Shown piece after piece: positions 61,097-64,000 of a stretch of 64,000 nt of DNA; within the stretch, counting starts at the first letter, position 1, and each line of letters starts with the position of its first letter. Made by a program: the position numbers and the translations under genes. The notes under the pieces were generated by a model that was not told where the DNA came from, did no database searches, and worked only from the letters and a program-made list of their open reading frames with translations. The DNA comes from an uncultured Flavobacteriaceae bacterium (GTDB taxonomy: Bacteria; Bacteroidota; Bacteroidia; Flavobacteriales; Flavobacteriaceae): NCBI GenBank assembly GCA_947500385.1, contig CANMSA010000004.1, positions 310,001 to 374,000 of the forward strand, in the 5' to 3' direction.

Positions 61097-62242
61097 TTAG
61101 TCGTTTAACATTTCATCCCCAAGGTTGAAGGCGAGGGAGAAACGCAGTGAGTTTTCCAATGGGTTCTTTACCTGAGAGGTCGAGAACAAATAGGAAAGAT
61201 CTATTTGTACGATGTTGAATTTGAAGCCTGCACCCAGGGTGAAGAACTTTCTAGCACCTTTTTCTTCGCTTTCATTGAAATATCCGGTACGTACCATAAA
61301 TGCATCTTGGTAGGTATACTCTGCGCCCAAGGCCCAAGTGAATTCTTTCAATTCCTCGCCAAAACCGTCGGGAGCATCCCCGAAAGATTGGAAGATGCCG
61401 TTGAAGAATCCTATTTGCTGATACTCATCATTATCGTTGGCATCAATATCGCCATCACCATCAAAATCTTTTGGGGTCGGTACTAGTAATTTGTTGAATT
61501 CCGAAGTAAAGGCAATGGTATTGTCCTGATCTAATATTAAGTCAAATCCTAGACCCAATCCTAAATTGGTAGGAAGAAAGTTCTCCTGCCCGCCTTCATC
61601 ATATTGCACCTTACCACCAACATCTGAAATATTGAAACCTGCTCTCCAACGCCCATCAAAACTATTGTAGGCTATTTCCCGAGAGCGGTAATACCCCGCT
61701 ACGTCTACCGCAAAAGCGCCCGCTGCCCGCGAGTTGTTTCCTTCGGTAGGGAATCGCAACTGCGACCGTATATAACGCCCTGCAACCCCCATTGAGAAGG
61801 TAGGGCTCAATTTCAGGGAGTACGAACCATCTATGGTAAACTCGTTCGGTTTCACGGTGGTACCCTGCTCTTCGATGGTCTGCCGCAATTCTATTTCACC
61901 TAGGGTAAAGTAACGAAGGCCAACAGCGAACGCACTTTGATCGTCTATTTTATTATAATACCCGGCACTCAACAAGCCAATGTCTTTAATAACACTTTCC
62001 AGATAAGGGGTATACCCTACAGAAATACCCATTTTACGTTCTGCAAAAGCAAACTTTGCCGGATTCCATTGTTGTGAATACGCATCGGTAGAGGTTGCAA
62101 CCCCCATATCACCCATACCGGCCGACCTAGCATCGGCGGCAATTGTAAGGAATGGTACTGCGGTGGTAATTACCCTGTTGTTCTCTTGGGCAGCTAATTG
62201 TGTTGAAAAAGCCAATAGTATAAGTATTGCTAATTTTTTCAT
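61097..62242 (-). CDS. porV: Type IX secretion system outer-membrane protein PorV
   Basis: Outer-membrane beta-barrel of the FadL-like family that shuttles cargo from the SprA translocon during type IX secretion (family knowledge). It has 381 residues with a signal peptide (1-19, QLAAQ). Typical PorV regions are TAVPFLTIAADARSAGMGDMGVAT, SQQWNPAKFAF and the C-terminal NSLRFSLAFNLG. A calcium-loop-like DGDGDIDANDNDE insert is at ~263. The start at 62242 gives the best signal peptide; a second ATG 9 nt upstream (62251) is possible. It is divergent from gldJ, as in other flavobacteria. Confidence 0.94.
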   Translation of the reverse strand: MKKLAILILLAFSTQLAAQENNRVITTAVPFLTIAADARSAGMGDMGVATSTDAYSQQWNPAKFAFAERKMGISVGYTPYLESVIKDIGLLSAGYYNKIDDQSAFAVGLRYFTLGEIELRQTIEEQGTTVKPNEFTIDGSYSLKLSPTFSMGVAGRYIRSQLRFPTEGNNSRAAGAFAVDVAGYYRSREIAYNSFDGRWRAGFNISDVGGKVQYDEGGQENFLPTNLGLGLGFDLILDQDNTIAFTSEFNKLLVPTPKDFDGDGDIDANDNDEYQQIGFFNGIFQSFGDAPDGFGEELKEFTWALGAEYTYQDAFMVRTGYFNESEEKGARKFFTLGAGFKFNIVQIDLSYLFSTSQVKNPLENSLRFSLAFNLGDEMLND

Positions 62243-62251
62243 TCGTTCCAT

Positions 62252-62700
62252 TTAAAGATTTAGTTTTTCAAAAGCTATTAAACATAGGGACTTCTCCCCA
62301 AAAAAATTTGGTGATATTACATGGTAAACGGGCATTTTAAGAATATCTTATATACAGGTACCACTATTTTGTGTTCAAACCATACTTTTTTAGACGAACG
62401 GTGTTATTTTTTTTAAAAATAAACTTTATTTCATCAGTATTTCATAAATGCTTCGTTCGAACAATACGTTTCAGGTTCAAGAAAAGCGCGCACATGATAA
62501 TATTATAGGTTTTATGCCGTTATCCCTTTAAACCTACGTGTCGGATGTATAAATCAGGGCCGCGACGGGAAAAATTTTTTAACACATAAAATATTATGCC
62601 CGAATCGCCGTTTTATATGCCGAAAGTGACATAAAACTATAAAAAACAAACTCGAAGTGCCAAAACCTGCAATTCGAACATTTGAACTCAAGTCCTAATT
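62252..62700. other. porV-gldJ divergent intergenic region, 449 nt
   Basis: A/T rich with no gene on either strand. I find no perfect TAnnTTTG at a useful position for gldJ; on the porV side a spaced variant (TAGCTTTTG) lies ~30 nt before the start. No operator-like repeats are evident. Confidence 0.4.
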
Positions 62701-64000
62701 ATGAAAAAACAGTTTATCAAAGTTGTACTTTCTTGTGCGGTAGTCGCAGGCGGCTTTACAGTTACCAGCTGTAAGAAGTCCTCTGGCTCTAAAGATGTAT
62801 CCAGAGCGACCGGATGGAAAATTAACGCCAAAGAAGGTGGTTTCCAATACAATACGGATTTCAAAGAGCAGGAAACGGCTCCAGGTCTTGTATTTGTTGA
62901 AGGCGGTACGTTCACCAAAGGAAAGGTACAAGATGACGTAATGCACGACTGGGATAATACCCCGACTTCGCAGCATGTTCAATCGTTCTATATGGATGAA
63001 ACTGAGGTGACCAATGTAATGTATTTGGAATACTTGGATTATTTGAAGAGTGTATACCCTCCGGAAAATCCGATGTATGCCGATATTTACAAAGGCGCCT
63101 TGCCTGATACGCTGGTATGGAGAAACCGTTTAGGATTTAACGAAACGATGACCAATAACTACTTGAGACATCCTGCGTATGCAGAATATCCTGTAGTCGG
63201 TGTCAACTGGATCCAAGCTACGCAATTCGCAGAGTGGAGAACCGACCGCGTAAACGAGGTGCTCCTCGAAAGAGAGGGATATTTGGCAAAGGACGCCAAG
63301 TATAAAGCGGCCACTGGCGAAGTAGGTGGAACTTTTAGTACGGAAGCTTATTTGAACCGACCAGAATCTGTTTACAATGGACAAATTGATTCGCTGCAAG
63401 GGAAACAGAAAAAAGATAGTGTAAATACCTTCGCTAAAAGAAGTAGCGGTGTAATTATACCTGAATATAGATTGCCTACCGAGACGGAATGGGAGTATGC
63501 CGCCCAGGCCAACCAAGGTACAAGAGAGTATAACAACTATCGTGGTAGAAAGAAATATCCTTGGGAAGGTGACTACACCAGAAATGGTAACCGAGTGGGT
63601 CGTGGTGATCAACTTGCCAACTTTAAACAAGGGAAGGGAGATTATGGTGGAATCGCAGGATGGTCCGATGATGGTGCCGATATTACGGCTCAGGTAATGT
63701 CTTACAAACCAAACGACCTAGGGCTTTATGACATGGCCGGTAACGTTGCGGAATGGGTAGCGGATGTATACAGACCTATAGTAGATGACGAAATAAGTGA
63801 CTTCAACTACTACCGTGGAAATATATACATGAAAACAGCCATCGGCGAAGATGGAAAAGTAAATATCCTACGAGATAGTATCATGTACGACACCTTGCCG
63901 AATGGAAAAGTAGTGGCCGTTAATTTACCGGGAGAAATCAAAATGGTTCCCGTTGATGAAAACGAAACCTATTTAAGAACCAATTTCAGCTCTAGTGATA
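62701..64000 (+). CDS. gldJ: Gliding motility lipoprotein GldJ (cut off by the window edge)
   Basis: Essential lipoprotein of flavobacterial gliding motility, which stabilises other Gld proteins and type IX secretion (family knowledge). 433 codons are visible; the 3' end lies outside. The signal peptide ends in the lipobox TSC (Cys24). The rest is a formylglycine-generating-enzyme-like domain: MDETEVTNVMYLEYLDY, HPAYAEYPVVGVNW, YRLPTETEWEYAA, and GLYDMAGNVAEWVADVY. Its enzymatic function is thought to be lost. The start at 62701 follows the divergent region shared with porV. Confidence 0.95.
   Translation, partial: MKKQFIKVVLSCAVVAGGFTVTSCKKSSGSKDVSRATGWKINAKEGGFQYNTDFKEQETAPGLVFVEGGTFTKGKVQDDVMHDWDNTPTSQHVQSFYMDETEVTNVMYLEYLDYLKSVYPPENPMYADIYKGALPDTLVWRNRLGFNETMTNNYLRHPAYAEYPVVGVNWIQATQFAEWRTDRVNEVLLEREGYLAKDAKYKAATGEVGGTFSTEAYLNRPESVYNGQIDSLQGKQKKDSVNTFAKRSSGVIIPEYRLPTETEWEYAAQANQGTREYNNYRGRKKYPWEGDYTRNGNRVGRGDQLANFKQGKGDYGGIAGWSDDGADITAQVMSYKPNDLGLYDMAGNVAEWVADVYRPIVDDEISDFNYYRGNIYMKTAIGEDGKVNILRDSIMYDTLPNGKVVAVNLPGEIKMVPVDENETYLRTNFSSSD

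Noticed and set aside
62701-64000. Reading the right-edge gene as a sulfatase-modifying (FGE) enzyme
   Set aside because: Although the fold is FGE-like, the lipobox, the N-terminal sequence and the divergent porV neighbour identify it as GldJ.

Overview
The window reads as chromosomal DNA of a gliding member of the Bacteroidota, most likely a marine Flavobacteriaceae. The evidence is: PorV and GldJ of the type IX secretion/gliding machinery at the right end; a GLPGLI-family protein paired with an outer-membrane beta-barrel receptor; CarboxypepD_reg-like and DUF5686 proteins; two TonB-type proteins; the near absence of Shine-Dalgarno sequences; and many promoters of the Bacteroidota form TAnnTTTG. 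I see no rRNA, tRNA, CRISPR array, insertion sequence, prophage or integrase, so this looks like core genome rather than an island.

Left part (1-15.4 kb) is sulfur metabolism. A minus-strand operon (DUF2061, cysH, cysD, cysN, sulfite reductase with a HEPN tail, cobA) carries sulfate to sulfide and makes part of the siroheme cofactor. An Rrf2 regulator lies just upstream, and three copies of a CCTAT-N7-ATAGG-like operator lie in the operon. A methionine cluster follows: metY under a SAM-I riboswitch, a 1129-residue fusion of a MetX-like acyltransferase with aspartate kinase and homoserine dehydrogenase, and a second sulfhydrylase. metK sits next door and appears to be under a long-loop SAM-II riboswitch.

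Middle part (15.4-40 kb). An envelope module (GLPGLI protein plus outer-membrane barrel) is divergent from a two-component system, with three GTTAA repeats spaced exactly 10 bp between them. Then come a deoxynucleoside kinase, an APP1-like phosphatase, TonB, a membrane and a soluble pyrophosphatase, a DUF5686 outer-membrane protein, PDH E1 beta, and etfBA behind a perfect 26-bp palindrome. After these lie a bifunctional nuclease, a nucleoside transporter, a ricin-type lectin lipoprotein, thyA, a free-standing TonB C-terminal domain and an SGNH-like lipoprotein.

Right part (40-64 kb). egtB-egtD make ergothioneine or a related thiol-histidine. Next are a DUF427 protein, a single glycogen-binding domain, a class V PLP enzyme, 2TM-folA, murI-pafA, an MlaE/MlaF pair, and a sprT-manC-DUF389 operon. 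Divergent from sprT is an exported protein whose domain order (phosphohistidine domain, then ATP-grasp) resembles plant glucan, water dikinases. A cyclophilin lipoprotein, an SDR, an M28 peptidase, pdhA-pdhC, cdd, porV and the truncated gldJ complete the window.

Most interesting items: the exported dikinase-like protein; the MetX-AK-HSD fusion flanked by two different SAM riboswitch classes; the etfBA palindrome; the GTTAA triplet; and four perfect TAnnTTTG boxes only 4-6 nt before start codons (thyA, sprT, the APP1 gene, the histidine kinase), which predict leaderless mRNAs.
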